Below, in pieces: positions 1 through 9,086 of a stretch of 64,000 nucleotides of DNA. Below the pieces are notes generated by a model, which did not search any database, was not told the origin of the DNA, and saw only the letters and a program-made list of their open reading frames with translations. The translations under genes and the position numbers were made by a program. The stretch is from contig JACRJX010000041.1 in NCBI GenBank assembly GCA_016235595.1, positions 474,600-538,599 of the forward strand. The letters run 5' to 3'. The stretch is from Verrucomicrobiota bacterium. Lineage in GTDB: Bacteria > Verrucomicrobiota > Verrucomicrobiia > CAIQCK01. How positions within the stretch are numbered: position 1 is the stretch's first letter; each line of letters begins with the position of its first letter.

Positions 1-616
1 CCTTGGCATTGTCGCCAAGGCCGAGGCCGTCGGTGATGCCGGCGGCGATGGCAATGACATTTTTCAGCGCCCCGCCCAACTCGACGCCAACGAGGTCGTC
101 GCCGGTGTAAATGCGGAAGCGGTCCGTAATGAACGTCTGCTGCACGAGACGCGCGAGAGCGGCGTCGAGCGACGACGCGACGACGGCGGTCGGCGTGCCG
201 CGCGCAACTTCCTCGGCGTGACTCGGGCCGCTCAGCGCTGCCACCGGCACTCCAGGCAGGATTTCGGCGATGACCTCGGTCATGCGCTTGCCGGTTTCGT
301 TCTCGATGCCTTTGGAAACACTGAGGACGGGCAAGGACAGGCGCGGCAGTTTCTGGCAACTCTGGCGCATCGTGTGCGAAGGCACGGCCATGACGACCAG
401 TTCCGCACCCTCGACGACATGAGCCATGTCGTTGCTGATTTCCAGCTCAGGCGGCAACGGCACACCGGGCAGGAAATGAACATTTTCGTGCTTCGCCTGC
501 ATCTCTGAAACGTGAGCCGGCACGTAGGCCCAAAGCCGCACGCGGTGGCCCTTGCCGTGCAGCAGCACACTCAAAGCCGTGCCCCAACCGCCGGCGCCGA
601 TGATCGCGATGTTCAT
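1..616 (-). CDS. gpsA: Glycerol-3-phosphate dehydrogenase [NAD(P)+], 3' end cut by window
   Basis: Reduces dihydroxyacetone phosphate to sn-glycerol-3-phosphate, the backbone for phospholipid synthesis, in the cytoplasm. The first ~205 codons are visible. They begin MNIAIIGAGGWGTAL, a Rossmann GxGxxG nucleotide-binding motif, followed by AVPSH, SVSKGIE, LSGPSHAEEVARGTPTA and GGALKNVIAIAAG, which carries the family's catalytic lysine. All are hallmarks of GpsA. The gene runs off the left edge, so about the last 120 residues are missing. Its ATG overlaps the plsY stop as ATGA, implying translational coupling. The two products act consecutively: GpsA makes glycerol-3-phosphate and PlsY acylates it. 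Confidence 0.96.
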   Translation of the reverse strand, partial: MNIAIIGAGGWGTALSVLLHGKGHRVRLWAYVPAHVSEMQAKHENVHFLPGVPLPPELEISNDMAHVVEGAELVVMAVPSHTMRQSCQKLPRLSLPVLSVSKGIENETGKRMTEVIAEILPGVPVAALSGPSHAEEVARGTPTAVVASSLDAALARLVQQTFITDRFRIYTGDDLVGVELGGALKNVIAIAAGITDGLGLGDNAK

Positions 617-1221
617 GATGATTTCTTCTCGAATTTGTGTTCCGTGCCCGTCAGCAGCCGCTGGATGTTTGACTTGTGCCGTACGACGGTCACAACGGCG
701 ACCAACGTCGCGAACGCGGTAAATTTCCAGTTGCCTGAGAAACCGAACACCAAGGGCGGCAACGCGGCCGCCCCGACGATGGAGGCAAGCGAGACGTAGT
801 GCGACAATAAAAACACCACCAGCCACACCATGGCAATGATGAGCAGCGCCGGCCAACAGATGGCGAGAAACCCGCCCGCGGCCGTTGCAACACCCTTGCC
901 GCCCCGGAAACCGAGCCACGGCGTGTAATTGTGACCGAGGACAGCGCAGAGGCAGGCAATGATCTGGGTGATGGAACTGTCCAGTTGCGGCAGCAGTATC
1001 GGCGCGAGGAAGGCAGGCAGAAAACCTTTCAGCAAGTCCACGGCGAACACGCCGCGGCCGGCCCAACGGCTGACACTGCGGAGAACGTTGGTCGCGCCAA
1101 TGTTGCCACTACCCACTTGGCGAATGTCCACACCGTAGGCACGCGCGACGAGGTAGCCCGTCGGCAGCGAGCCCATCAGGAATGCCACAACCGCAACAAC
1201 TGATTCAGCGAGCCAGTCCAC
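613..1221 (-). CDS. plsY: Acyl-phosphate:glycerol-3-phosphate acyltransferase PlsY
   Basis: Integral membrane enzyme that transfers an acyl group from acyl-phosphate to glycerol-3-phosphate, giving lysophosphatidic acid. The 202 residues match the normal family length. The conserved loops are visible: GSLPTGYL near the N-terminus, GSGNIGATNVLR (phosphate-binding), FRGGKGVATAAGG, and a late RHKSNIQRLLTGTE. Several hydrophobic segments lie between them. The stop overlaps the gpsA start by ATGA, so plsY-gpsA form a two-gene operon on the minus strand. The 82 bp before the next gene on the right show no obvious terminator. Confidence 0.96.
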   Translation of the reverse strand: MDWLAESVVAVVAFLMGSLPTGYLVARAYGVDIRQVGSGNIGATNVLRSVSRWAGRGVFAVDLLKGFLPAFLAPILLPQLDSSITQIIACLCAVLGHNYTPWLGFRGGKGVATAAGGFLAICWPALLIIAMVWLVVFLLSHYVSLASIVGAAALPPLVFGFSGNWKFTAFATLVAVVTVVRHKSNIQRLLTGTEHKFEKKSS

Positions 1222-1303
1222 GAGGCCACTCTAAGGTTCGGGAACGATAAGCTTCAATCCGAAACTGCCGCCAGCGCCCTCGAAGGCACCGGCGAAAGCA
1301 TGG

Positions 1304-2806
1304 TCACCGGAAGGTCGGCAGGAAGCGGTAATAAACCTCCAGCATCATACACAACATCGTCGTGTGATAGACCGGGCTGTCTTTCGGATTGGCGACTTGC
1401 ACCCACCATTTTTCGGGGGCGACGTTGGGCGGACGCACAGGAACATCCTCCCTGCTTCCTGGCACCGTCCAGTGCCCGTCGGCTACTTGGTTCCTGAGCA
1501 ACGTGTCGCGGAATTCACGGTTCCATGCAACCCAGTAACTGCCGCCACTCTGGAACATGGCCTGCGTCACGTAATACCACACGTAGCTGCTGCCCTCGCC
1601 AGCCTTGTTCCAATCGCATTTGAAATTGCTGGCTGTTTTCAGCGCGCCGCGCGCCTCCTTGGAGTCGCCCGCGCCGAGGAACATCATGCTCAGGATACCG
1701 ACCCCCACCAAGCCATCGGAGCCGCTGCCTTTCTTCACATATCCGAAGCGGCGGGTCTTGTCGTCGTAAACCGCCTTGCAGAAATCCAGCGCCTTGCGCA
1801 TGGCCTCATCCAGCCCCTTCACACGCACGCCAGCGTTCTTGGCGGCCTTGAGCGCCTGGATGTTCCAGCCGCTGATAGACAAATCCCCACCCAGCGGACG
1901 CTCGTCCGGCCGGGTCATTTTATTGTTATAACCGTACTCCCATGCGCCAGTCGGAGATTGCGATACAATGATTTTCTCCACCGCACCTTCGAGCACCGTC
2001 AACAGGTCTCCGATCTGCGTTAACGCGTAATCCTCCGCCAACGCATACGTCGCGATCGCGTGCTGATACTCCGGATGCTGCGCTGAAAACACGTTCTTGT
2101 TCTTGCGGCCGGTGTCCATCAGCCACTGCACACCCTTCTGCACCGTTTCGCCATATTGTTTGCTGGTCTGCGTCTCGCCATGCGCCAGCATTGTCAGCAG
2201 CGCCAAGCCCGTCATGGATGCTTTGTAGGAACCACCCCACGAGCCGTCCTCATTCTGGTTCTTCTGCAGCCAGTTCAACGCCCGATAGACCGCGCCTTCC
2301 AGTTGGTCCGCCTTCGTTGCACCCCCACCGTAGCGGGTAATCGCGCCAGTCCGCGTCTGGGTGTTCAGGCGTTGTGAATACATCGTGTTGATTTTGAAGT
2401 CCTTCGGCAGCGACGCAAGGCTCTTGCTTATGTCCATCTGCGGCACGGGCGTCGGCACCGGGATCACCATCGCCGCCGAAGGCAGCGGCGTGGAGATCAT
2501 CGTCGGCCGTGGCGCCACGCTTTTGGCTGTCGCCGTCTGCACCGGCGTCGTCTTCTGCCTCTCCGGCGGCGGAGGCGGCGGAGGCGGCGGAGGCCCCGGC
2601 GCAACTTTTTGCTCCGGCGCCGTGAACTGCGTGATCACGGTCGCGCCTTTTTCGGAAACGGTGTACGTGCCGAAGATCAACAGGAAGAGCACGTGCAGGA
2701 GCACCGCCACCAGATAGAACGGCAGGCTTCGGAACCGCGTCATAAACGCGTGGTTCAGCGTCTGCGGATTGAACACGGACTGTGTTGGCGCTGGTGCTTC
2801 TTGCAT
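1304..2806 (-). CDS. Membrane-anchored squalene-cyclase-fold repeat protein, copy 1
   Basis: 500 residues. An N-terminal membrane anchor (about residues 27-46, FYLVAVLLHVLFLLIFGTYT) is followed by a proline run (about ten P near residue 75) and then a C-terminal domain of alpha-alpha repeats such as YRALNWLQKNQNEDGSWGG. These repeats resemble prenyltransferase/squalene-oxidase repeats. The terminal cyclase acid motif (DxDD) is not evident, so I do not call a cyclase. A TonB-like layout (anchor, proline linker, extracytoplasmic domain) suggests the repeat domain sits in the periplasm; that is inference. It is a tandem paralogue of the next gene, nearly identical over long stretches. No Shine-Dalgarno sequence is seen before the ATG. 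Function unknown. Confidence 0.8.
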   Translation of the reverse strand: MQEAPAPTQSVFNPQTLNHAFMTRFRSLPFYLVAVLLHVLFLLIFGTYTVSEKGATVITQFTAPEQKVAPGPPPPPPPPPPERQKTTPVQTATAKSVAPRPTMISTPLPSAAMVIPVPTPVPQMDISKSLASLPKDFKINTMYSQRLNTQTRTGAITRYGGGATKADQLEGAVYRALNWLQKNQNEDGSWGGSYKASMTGLALLTMLAHGETQTSKQYGETVQKGVQWLMDTGRKNKNVFSAQHPEYQHAIATYALAEDYALTQIGDLLTVLEGAVEKIIVSQSPTGAWEYGYNNKMTRPDERPLGGDLSISGWNIQALKAAKNAGVRVKGLDEAMRKALDFCKAVYDDKTRRFGYVKKGSGSDGLVGVGILSMMFLGAGDSKEARGALKTASNFKCDWNKAGEGSSYVWYYVTQAMFQSGGSYWVAWNREFRDTLLRNQVADGHWTVPGSREDVPVRPPNVAPEKWWVQVANPKDSPVYHTTMLCMMLEVYYRFLPTFR

Positions 2807-2876
2807 GACGCAGGAAATTACACACCCTCCTTGTGTGCGGCAAGAATTTTACGCGAGGCGGCGGGATGCGCCACGG

Positions 2877-4382
2877 TTACCGGAAGGTCGGCAGGAAGCG
2901 GTAGTAAACCTCCAGCATCATGCACAACATCGTTGTGTGATAGACTGGGCTGTCTTTCGGATGGCCGACTTGTGCATGCCAGTCCGGGCGGGCGTTGGGC
3001 GGACGCTGAGGAACATCATCCCTGCTTCCTGGCACCGTCCAGTGCCCATCAGCCACTTGATTCCTGAGCAGTGTATCGCGGAACTCCCGGTTCCATGCGA
3101 CCCAATAACTGCCACCACCTTGAAACATGGCTTGCGTGACGTAATACCACATGTAGCTGTTTGCCTCGCCGGCCTTGTTCCAATCACACTTGATCCTGGT
3201 GCTGGCCTCCCTGATCGCGCCACGCGCTTCTTTGGAATCGCCCGCGCCAAGGAACATCATGCTCAAAATACCGACACCCAGCAAGCTGTCGGAACCGCCA
3301 CCCTTCTTCGCATAGCCGAAACGGTGGGTCTTGTCGTCGTAAACCGCCTTGCAGAAATCCAGCGCCTTGCGCATGGCCTCGTCCAACCCCTTTACATGAA
3401 CGCCAGCGTTCTTGGCGGCCTTGAGCGCCTGGATGTTCCAGCCGCTGATGGACAGGTCCCCGCCCAGCGGGCGCTCATCCGGCCGGGTCATCTTGTTGTT
3501 ATAACCATACTCCCACGCACCAGTCGGAGATTGCGATACAATGATCTTCTCCACCGCTCCTTCCAGCACCGTCAGCAGGTCACCGATATTCGTCAACGCA
3601 TAATCTTCCGCCAGCGCATACGTCGCAATCGCGTGTTGATACTCGACGTTCTGTGCCGCAAACACGTTCTTGTTCTTGCGGCCGGTGTCCATCAACCACT
3701 GCACACCCTTCTGCACCGTTTCGGCGTATTTACTCTTGGTGGGATCCTGCGTCTCGCCATGCGCGAGGAACGTCAACAGCGCCAAGCCCGTCATGGATGC
3801 CTTGCGGGAACCACCCCAGGAACCGTCCTCATTTTGGTTCTTCTGCAACCAGTTCAACGCCCGATAGACCGCGCCTTCCAGTTGATCCGCCTTCGTCGCA
3901 CCGCCGCCGTAGCGGGTAATCGCGCCAGTCCGCGCTTGGGTGTTCAGGCGTGTTGTATACATCGAGTTGATTTTGAAGTCCTTCGGCAGCGACGCCACGC
4001 TCTTCATGTCCATCGACGGCACGGGCGTCGGCACCGGAATCACCATCGTCGCCGAAGGCAGCGGCGTGGAGATCATCGTCGGCCGCGGCGCCATGCTCCT
4101 GGCTGTCGCCGTCTGCACCGGCGTCGTCTTCTGCTTTTCTGGCGGCGGAGGCGGCGGAGGCGGTGGAGGTCCCGGCGCGACTTTCTGCTCCGGCGCTACA
4201 AACTGCGTAATCACGGTCGCGCCTTTTTCGGAAACAGTGTAGGTGCCGAAGATCAGCAGGAAAAGCACGTGCAGGAGCACCGCCACCAAATAGAACGGCA
4301 GGCTGCGAAACCGCGTCATGAACACATGGCTCACCGTTTGTGGATTGAGCACAGACTGAGTTGGCGCAGGCACGTCTTGCAT
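2877..4382 (-). CDS. Membrane-anchored squalene-cyclase-fold repeat protein, copy 2
   Basis: 501 residues with the same architecture as copy 1: membrane anchor, proline run, then squalene-cyclase-like alpha-alpha repeats ending in MLCMMLEVYYRFLPTFR. ATG at 4382 is chosen because copy 1 starts at the equivalent codon; a GTG lies directly upstream. The 5' flank (gtgtaatttcc before the start) is shared with copy 1, so the duplication unit includes upstream DNA. The copies differ by small indels and scattered substitutions, mainly near the linker and in the region around the target of the QDPTKSKYAE segment. Copy 2 lies upstream of copy 1 on the minus strand, and both may be cotranscribed. Function unknown. 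Confidence 0.8.
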   Translation of the reverse strand: MQDVPAPTQSVLNPQTVSHVFMTRFRSLPFYLVAVLLHVLFLLIFGTYTVSEKGATVITQFVAPEQKVAPGPPPPPPPPPPEKQKTTPVQTATARSMAPRPTMISTPLPSATMVIPVPTPVPSMDMKSVASLPKDFKINSMYTTRLNTQARTGAITRYGGGATKADQLEGAVYRALNWLQKNQNEDGSWGGSRKASMTGLALLTFLAHGETQDPTKSKYAETVQKGVQWLMDTGRKNKNVFAAQNVEYQHAIATYALAEDYALTNIGDLLTVLEGAVEKIIVSQSPTGAWEYGYNNKMTRPDERPLGGDLSISGWNIQALKAAKNAGVHVKGLDEAMRKALDFCKAVYDDKTHRFGYAKKGGGSDSLLGVGILSMMFLGAGDSKEARGAIREASTRIKCDWNKAGEANSYMWYYVTQAMFQGGGSYWVAWNREFRDTLLRNQVADGHWTVPGSRDDVPQRPPNARPDWHAQVGHPKDSPVYHTTMLCMMLEVYYRFLPTFR

Positions 4383-4448
4383 CACACGGGAAATTACACA
4401 CGCATCCTGTGAGCGGCAAGTGATTTTCTGCGTGCGCCAGCGTATTCT

Positions 4449-4982
4449 TTACCGCGCGGCATCGAGTTCGAAACGATGGGCGGCGAACTGGTCCAGAGGC
4501 AGGTTCAACGTCGTCTCGAAGGAACGACGCTCGCCAGCGCCGAGGCCGGTAAAAATAATCGGGTGCCGCCGCGTCACCTTGCCGCGGTTGTCGAGCGCAA
4601 CGAGGGCCACGACAACGAGCGAGAAATGCCGCGGGGTGTCATTGCAGAGCTCGCCGGTCACGCGCGTGCCACTGTCGTCGGCGTAGGCGGAAGAGCTGGC
4701 GAGATTGAAAATCTCGATCTGGCCGGTGCCGCGCGGCAGTGGGTTGTTGTGGAAGCTGAGACCGACCGGAGGCATCGCCGGGTCGTCGCGAAGCAGTGGG
4801 TTGGTTTCCGACGGCGGCAACGCTTTCTTCAGCGCAGCGGTCAGGTCGGCAACAAACTGCTGCTGCGTATCGGCACGGAACCGTTCCAGCCGCGAGCGCT
4901 GCCACCAATCCAACATGAAGAGCGTGACGGCAACCATCGCGCCGATCACAGCGATTTCGATAAAACGTTTTAGTGACAGCAT
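4449..4982 (-). CDS. Membrane-anchored protein with FxLYD-like domain
   Basis: 177 residues. An N-terminal signal anchor (about residues 8-26, IAVIGAMVAVTLFMLDWW) precedes a likely extracytoplasmic region. The C-terminal ~75 residues (VTGELCNDTPRHFSLVVVAL, then GAGERRSF) read like an FxLYD-type beta sandwich: contrast with a core phrase, a description of a changed value, then a Phe-rich ending. The match is only by pattern. It lies 16 bp downstream of the DUF362 gene on the same strand and is probably its operon partner. No catalytic motif is seen. Confidence 0.6.
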   Translation of the reverse strand: MLSLKRFIEIAVIGAMVAVTLFMLDWWQRSRLERFRADTQQQFVADLTAALKKALPPSETNPLLRDDPAMPPVGLSFHNNPLPRGTGQIEIFNLASSSAYADDSGTRVTGELCNDTPRHFSLVVVALVALDNRGKVTRRHPIIFTGLGAGERRSFETTLNLPLDQFAAHRFELDAAR

Positions 4983-4998
4983 AATCTCCGTGCACAGT

Positions 4999-6066
4999 CT
5001 ACGGGTTCAGTTCGACGATGTCCATCTTGGAGCGTTCGGCCACCCCAACGCCCATCTCGGCAGCGAAACGCACATGGCGCCCGCGCTCCGCGAGGAGCGG
5101 CATGCGGGCGGCCTTGCGCCGCTTGTCGATGGCCTCCAGCGCCAGCGCGTCGAGCGCCACCGGGTCGCGGCTCAGCCAGATTTCCCCCGGCGTCCACGTC
5201 GCTTGAGGTTGAAACCCCGGCCCGCCGGCATATTGAGCCACCAACGCGTCGAGAATGTTCAACACCAGTTTCTCGCTGAGCGGCGGTCGCGCACAAAGTT
5301 CGGCAATGCCCGCGTCATAGTGCAGGTTTTCCGTCTGAAAGCGCCGGTTGTTGTCCACCGACCCCATCGCGATGTTATGGAGACAGCCGCTCACGCCGAC
5401 ATACTTGTTGTCCATGAGCACGGGGATATTGATCAGTTTGGTCACCCGCTCGGTGACGATGCGCGAGTAATACGACCGCTCGCTGATCTCGCGCTCGCCG
5501 AATTCCAAATCGCCCCAGATGACCTTGCCAACCTGTGGCACCCGGTAATACACGCGGCTGTCCCAGCCCATGTTCGGCAGTGTGCCCATGCACAACGGCC
5601 CCTCGCCGCTCTCGCGAAGCTCCCAACCCGCCGCAACCAGATTTTCGTCCGACCGGTCCCAAATGATGATGTTCCTGGCCGCCACGCCCGCGCGCTGCAG
5701 GCTGTTCACCACGGCGTGCACGACCTCGTGCCGCGTGCCCATCGCCGGGCCGGGCAGGGAGTTGATTTTGATGCCAACCACGTCGTCGGGCTTCACAAGC
5801 TCGCGCCACGCCGCCGCAGCGTCTGCCGTCCTCGTCAAAGCCACAACCGCCCGATCGATCATCCGCGTCACACGGTCGGTTTGCGGCGTGTAGAACTCCA
5901 TCGCCCGCGCGTCACGGACGATGACCACGCGCGACGGGCGCGCCGTCTTCGCCGCTGGCGGCTCGGGCAGAAACGGCCTTTGCGCTTCGTTCGGAACAAC
6001 GACGGACAGCCACACCCCGGCTGTGGCGGCGGCTCCAAGCCGTCGCATGAAAGTTCGTCTTTGCAT
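4999..6066 (-). CDS. Tat-exported DUF362 domain protein
   Basis: 355 residues from an ATG at 6066. This start is preferred because it gives a twin-arginine signal (QRRTFMRRLGAAATAG) directly at the N-terminus; longer readings run into the divergent gene. The mature part is a DUF362 domain: VVIVRDARAM, DDVVGIKINSLPGP, IIIWDRSDENL and a late WTPGEIWLSRDPVALDALAL. DUF362 proteins are widespread in PVC bacteria and often linked to iron-sulfur or redox proteins, but no cysteine cluster is evident here. Its start is separated by ~60 bp from the divergent TPR lipoprotein gene. The biochemical role is unknown. Confidence 0.85.
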   Translation of the reverse strand: MQRRTFMRRLGAAATAGVWLSVVVPNEAQRPFLPEPPAAKTARPSRVVIVRDARAMEFYTPQTDRVTRMIDRAVVALTRTADAAAAWRELVKPDDVVGIKINSLPGPAMGTRHEVVHAVVNSLQRAGVAARNIIIWDRSDENLVAAGWELRESGEGPLCMGTLPNMGWDSRVYYRVPQVGKVIWGDLEFGEREISERSYYSRIVTERVTKLINIPVLMDNKYVGVSGCLHNIAMGSVDNNRRFQTENLHYDAGIAELCARPPLSEKLVLNILDALVAQYAGGPGFQPQATWTPGEIWLSRDPVALDALALEAIDKRRKAARMPLLAERGRHVRFAAEMGVGVAERSKMDIVELNP

Positions 6067-6127
6067 GACGTGGCGGTTATCTTGACACACGACGCCGGTC
6101 ATGTTAGCTGGCAGACGCGCGGGAAGC

Positions 6128-7927
6128 ATGAAAAAAGTGTTGGCATTACTAATGGCGGCGGTGGCATCGCTACTGGCAAGTTGCGAACCGCTGGATCCAG
6201 AGTCGCAAACCAATGCCGGCGCCGAGGCGCTGGCGCGCGGCGGCTCCACCAACCTCGTCCGAGCGGTCCGTCTGCTGGAGCAAGCCGCGCGCAGTCTGCC
6301 CAACAACGCCCGTTGTCAAAACCTCCACGGCCAGGCGCTTTTTGAATTCGGCGATCCGAAGAGTGCGGCAGTGGCGTTCCAAAAAGCCGTTGCTTGCGAC
6401 AAGAACAATCCTGCGTTCCGCTACAACCTCGGTCTCGCCGCGTATGCCCAGCGCGATTTTGCCACTGCATTGGAGCAGTTCCAGAGTTGCGCCGCCCTCG
6501 ATCCTCGCAACGTCCCGGCATGGCTGTTCCTCGGCGCGACTTACCTTCAACTCAACAGACTCGACGAAGCCTATCGCGCCACGAGCAACGCGCGTGAACT
6601 CGATCGGAACAACCCCGACGCTCTGTCCAACCTCGCGGTGATTTCCTGCCGTCGCGGCCGCCCCCGCGACGCCGAGACCTGGCTGAACGATGCGCTGCGC
6701 GCTGCGCCTAACAACCCGCAGGTCGCGCTGAACCTGGCGCGGCTCTACGAGCTCGAACTCAAGGACAAGCGGCGCGCGTTGGAGTTCTACCGCCGTTATA
6801 CAGCGCTCGCACCCGACTCGCAGTTCCGATTCGCGGTGCTGCGTTCGACACGGCAATTGGAACTCGACCTGAACCTGCCGCCGTCATCGCCGCCAACGCC
6901 GATCGCGGCCACTGCAGCGGCAACCAATGCCCAGCCGTCGGCCATCCCGACAGCGATCAGCACGAACACGGGCACACCGGTGTCTGCCGCGGCCCTGACC
7001 TCGAACCAGCAACCGGCGGCGCTTGATGCGTTGATCTCTCAACTGAAAGCCGCTGGCCGCAACCGCGATGCCGCCGAGGTCGCGCTCTCGCTTGCCGATC
7101 ACTACCAGCAACAGCACGACACCAACCGCGCTGGCGCCGCCTACGTGCAAGCCGCCGAATTGGACCCGATGAATTCGCTGACACACTTCCGGCTCGGCGA
7201 ATTGTTCCTGTCGCAGGGCCAGAAAGCGCAGGCGCTGCAAAGTTTCCAGGAGTCCGTGCGCCTGAAGCCGGATTTCGTCGCCGCACTGCGCTGCGCCGCG
7301 CCGTTGGCTGTTGACCTCGGCCAACCCGCCGTCGCCGTCGCCGCCTACAAGCGGATCGTCGAGTTGGACCCCAGTGACGCCAACGCGCTGTTTCATCTCG
7401 GTGATCTACAGGAGCGATACCTCAAGAATCGCTCGGTTGCGGAACAAACCTATCAGGCGTACTTGAAAAAATTCCCGACCGCTGCCGACGCAAGCGTTGT
7501 GCGATCACGGGTCAACAAGTTGAGTGTCACCAGTCGCGAGAGCACCAGGCACGTGGCCAAGCCCGCGCCGAAAACAATCGCGCGGACGGAAGAGCCTCCG
7601 CCAACGAAGCCTCCGCCGCCCGTGACGCCTCCCGTGCCTGCGCCGGCGCCACCCCCCGTGGATCGCCGCACGCCGTTGGAGCGCTATCAGGACGCATTCG
7701 CGCTGCTGCAACGCGGCGCTTACGCCGAGGCCGCGCCGCAGTTCGAGGCGCTGCTCCAGAAAGACCCGGGTTTCTCGAAAGCGCATCTGGCGCTCGGCCA
7801 GATTTACTCGCAGCAAGTCGCCACGAAGGACAAGGCACGGCAGCACTACACCCGCTTCCTCCAGATGCGCCCCGACGATCCAAAGGCGCCCGAAGTGCGT
7901 CGCTGGCTGAACGAGAACCGGTGGTGA
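6128..7927 (+). CDS. TPR-repeat lipoprotein
   Basis: 599 residues. The ATG at 6128 gives a lipoprotein signal peptide, MKKVLALLMAAVASLLAS then Cys, so the protein is probably lipid-anchored in the envelope. Multiple TPR units follow (for example NPAFRYNLGLAAYAQRDFAT, NVPAWLFLGATYLQLNRLDE), then an Ala/Thr/Pro-rich linker near residues 255-300, a second TPR block, a proline-rich linker (PPPTKPPPPVTPPVPAPAPP) and a final TPR pair. TPR units bind partner proteins; no enzymatic domain is visible. It is convergent with the DUF1080 gene, with 12 bp between stops. Confidence 0.85.
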   Translation: MKKVLALLMAAVASLLASCEPLDPESQTNAGAEALARGGSTNLVRAVRLLEQAARSLPNNARCQNLHGQALFEFGDPKSAAVAFQKAVACDKNNPAFRYNLGLAAYAQRDFATALEQFQSCAALDPRNVPAWLFLGATYLQLNRLDEAYRATSNARELDRNNPDALSNLAVISCRRGRPRDAETWLNDALRAAPNNPQVALNLARLYELELKDKRRALEFYRRYTALAPDSQFRFAVLRSTRQLELDLNLPPSSPPTPIAATAAATNAQPSAIPTAISTNTGTPVSAAALTSNQQPAALDALISQLKAAGRNRDAAEVALSLADHYQQQHDTNRAGAAYVQAAELDPMNSLTHFRLGELFLSQGQKAQALQSFQESVRLKPDFVAALRCAAPLAVDLGQPAVAVAAYKRIVELDPSDANALFHLGDLQERYLKNRSVAEQTYQAYLKKFPTAADASVVRSRVNKLSVTSRESTRHVAKPAPKTIARTEEPPPTKPPPPVTPPVPAPAPPPVDRRTPLERYQDAFALLQRGAYAEAAPQFEALLQKDPGFSKAHLALGQIYSQQVATKDKARQHYTRFLQMRPDDPKAPEVRRWLNENRW

Positions 7928-7939
7928 TTCTCCGCGCCT

Positions 7940-8938
7940 TTATTTCACAACCGGCCGGATAACGATATTGCGGTAATCCACGCTCGTGTGATCGCCCTGG
8001 AAATAGATGGGGCCGGGGCGGAATTCATCCGAGGTCAACGCGCCGCCGGTGCAGCCGAGCACCGGCTGGTTATCAATGATCTTCTTGCCGTTGAGGATAA
8101 CCGTCGCGTGGCGGTCCACCAACGTGATATCCATCGTCTGCCATTCACCCGCCGGCTTCTCCGCTGCGACAGTCGGTGTGATACGGCTGTAGATGCCGCC
8201 CATGTTGTGAGAGTCGAGCGGCTTGCCGCACGTGTCGGCCACCTGCACTTCGTAGATGCCGCGCAGATAGACGCCGCTGTTGCCACCCTTCGGCACGCGC
8301 ACCTCCAGCGTGAGCCGGAAGTCCTCGAATTCGCGCTCGGTGCGAAGATTGGCGTAGCCCTTGTGCTTGCCCGGCTCCTGCGGAGCGTCGTTAACCAGGA
8401 TGCCGTCCTTGACACTCCAACCATTGGGAGCCTTCGGGTTGAGCACCTTCCAGCCGCTGAGATCCTTGCCATTGAAAAGGCAGACCGGCTCGCCGAACTT
8501 CACCTTCGACAAATCCGGCGCGGTCGGCATCGGCGGGATGCGCTTGCCGCTGAAGTCGGCGCGGCCAAACTCCTTGCCCCCCTCGCTGCACTTGACGGTC
8601 ACGAGCTTGAGGCAATCACCATCCCGCGTTGCGGTGATGGTTTCGGTGATTTTCTTACCCAGCTTGCCATCCTTGCCTTTAGGCTGCTGGATGCGCGTGA
8701 CGATCAACTTGCCATCCTCGACCTTCGCGCCAGCAGCGGGCAACACACTGCCGCCACCCCAAAGGACGCTGGCCTTGAGGGCACCGTCCTTTTCTTCGAC
8801 GCCGAGCCAGCCCGCGCCGCCACCGGGGATGGTCAACGCCCAGTTGCCGATGAACGGCTTCGCATCATCCGCTGCGAACGCCGCGCTGCAAAAAACGAGA
8901 CTGAGAACGATCGGGAGAGAGAGCAGGTATTTCTTCAT
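7940..8938 (-). CDS. Secreted DUF1080 (3-keto-disaccharide hydrolase family) protein
   Basis: 332 residues from ATG 8938, with a signal peptide MKKYLLSLPIVLSLVFCSAAFA. The C-terminal ~190 residues form a DUF1080 concanavalin-like domain: LFNGKDLSGWKV, GNSGVYLRGIYEVQV, GGIYSRITPT, GEWQTMDITLVDRHATVILNG and GPIYFQGDHTSVDYRNIVIRP. DUF1080 enzymes act on 3-keto-glycosides in PVC and Bacteroidota bacteria. Residues ~25-150 form a separate beta-rich domain (GNWALTIPGGGAGWLGVEEK). A possible ribosome binding site GGAG lies 12 nt before the ATG. Substrate not determinable. Confidence 0.88.
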   Translation of the reverse strand: MKKYLLSLPIVLSLVFCSAAFAADDAKPFIGNWALTIPGGGAGWLGVEEKDGALKASVLWGGGSVLPAAGAKVEDGKLIVTRIQQPKGKDGKLGKKITETITATRDGDCLKLVTVKCSEGGKEFGRADFSGKRIPPMPTAPDLSKVKFGEPVCLFNGKDLSGWKVLNPKAPNGWSVKDGILVNDAPQEPGKHKGYANLRTEREFEDFRLTLEVRVPKGGNSGVYLRGIYEVQVADTCGKPLDSHNMGGIYSRITPTVAAEKPAGEWQTMDITLVDRHATVILNGKKIIDNQPVLGCTGGALTSDEFRPGPIYFQGDHTSVDYRNIVIRPVVK

Positions 8939-9086
8939 TCCTTCTTTTGACTCCAAACCGGCCAATGGCTTCAAGAAAAATCGTCAACTGTTTTTTTGTG
9001 CCGATTGAAAAACAGTGGGTTGAGATTTGAACAACTGCGGGGTAGGATTCGTCGAAGCAAGCGACGTTTTAGTGCAAGGAGCAACT

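Noticed and set aside
2769..4412. 547-residue open frame on the plus strand
   Set aside because: Antisense to the squalene-cyclase-fold gene on the minus strand, which has a membrane anchor, family motifs and a homologous tandem copy. The plus-strand reading is Arg/His-rich, a typical shadow of GC-rich coding DNA.
6082..6110. TTGACA as a -35 box for the TPR lipoprotein gene
   Set aside because: No acceptable -10 hexamer at 16-18 bp spacing and the start codon is too close.
4705..6345. 546-residue open frame on the plus strand
   Set aside because: Runs antisense through the FxLYD-like and DUF362 genes and is rich in Arg, His and Pro with no family motif.
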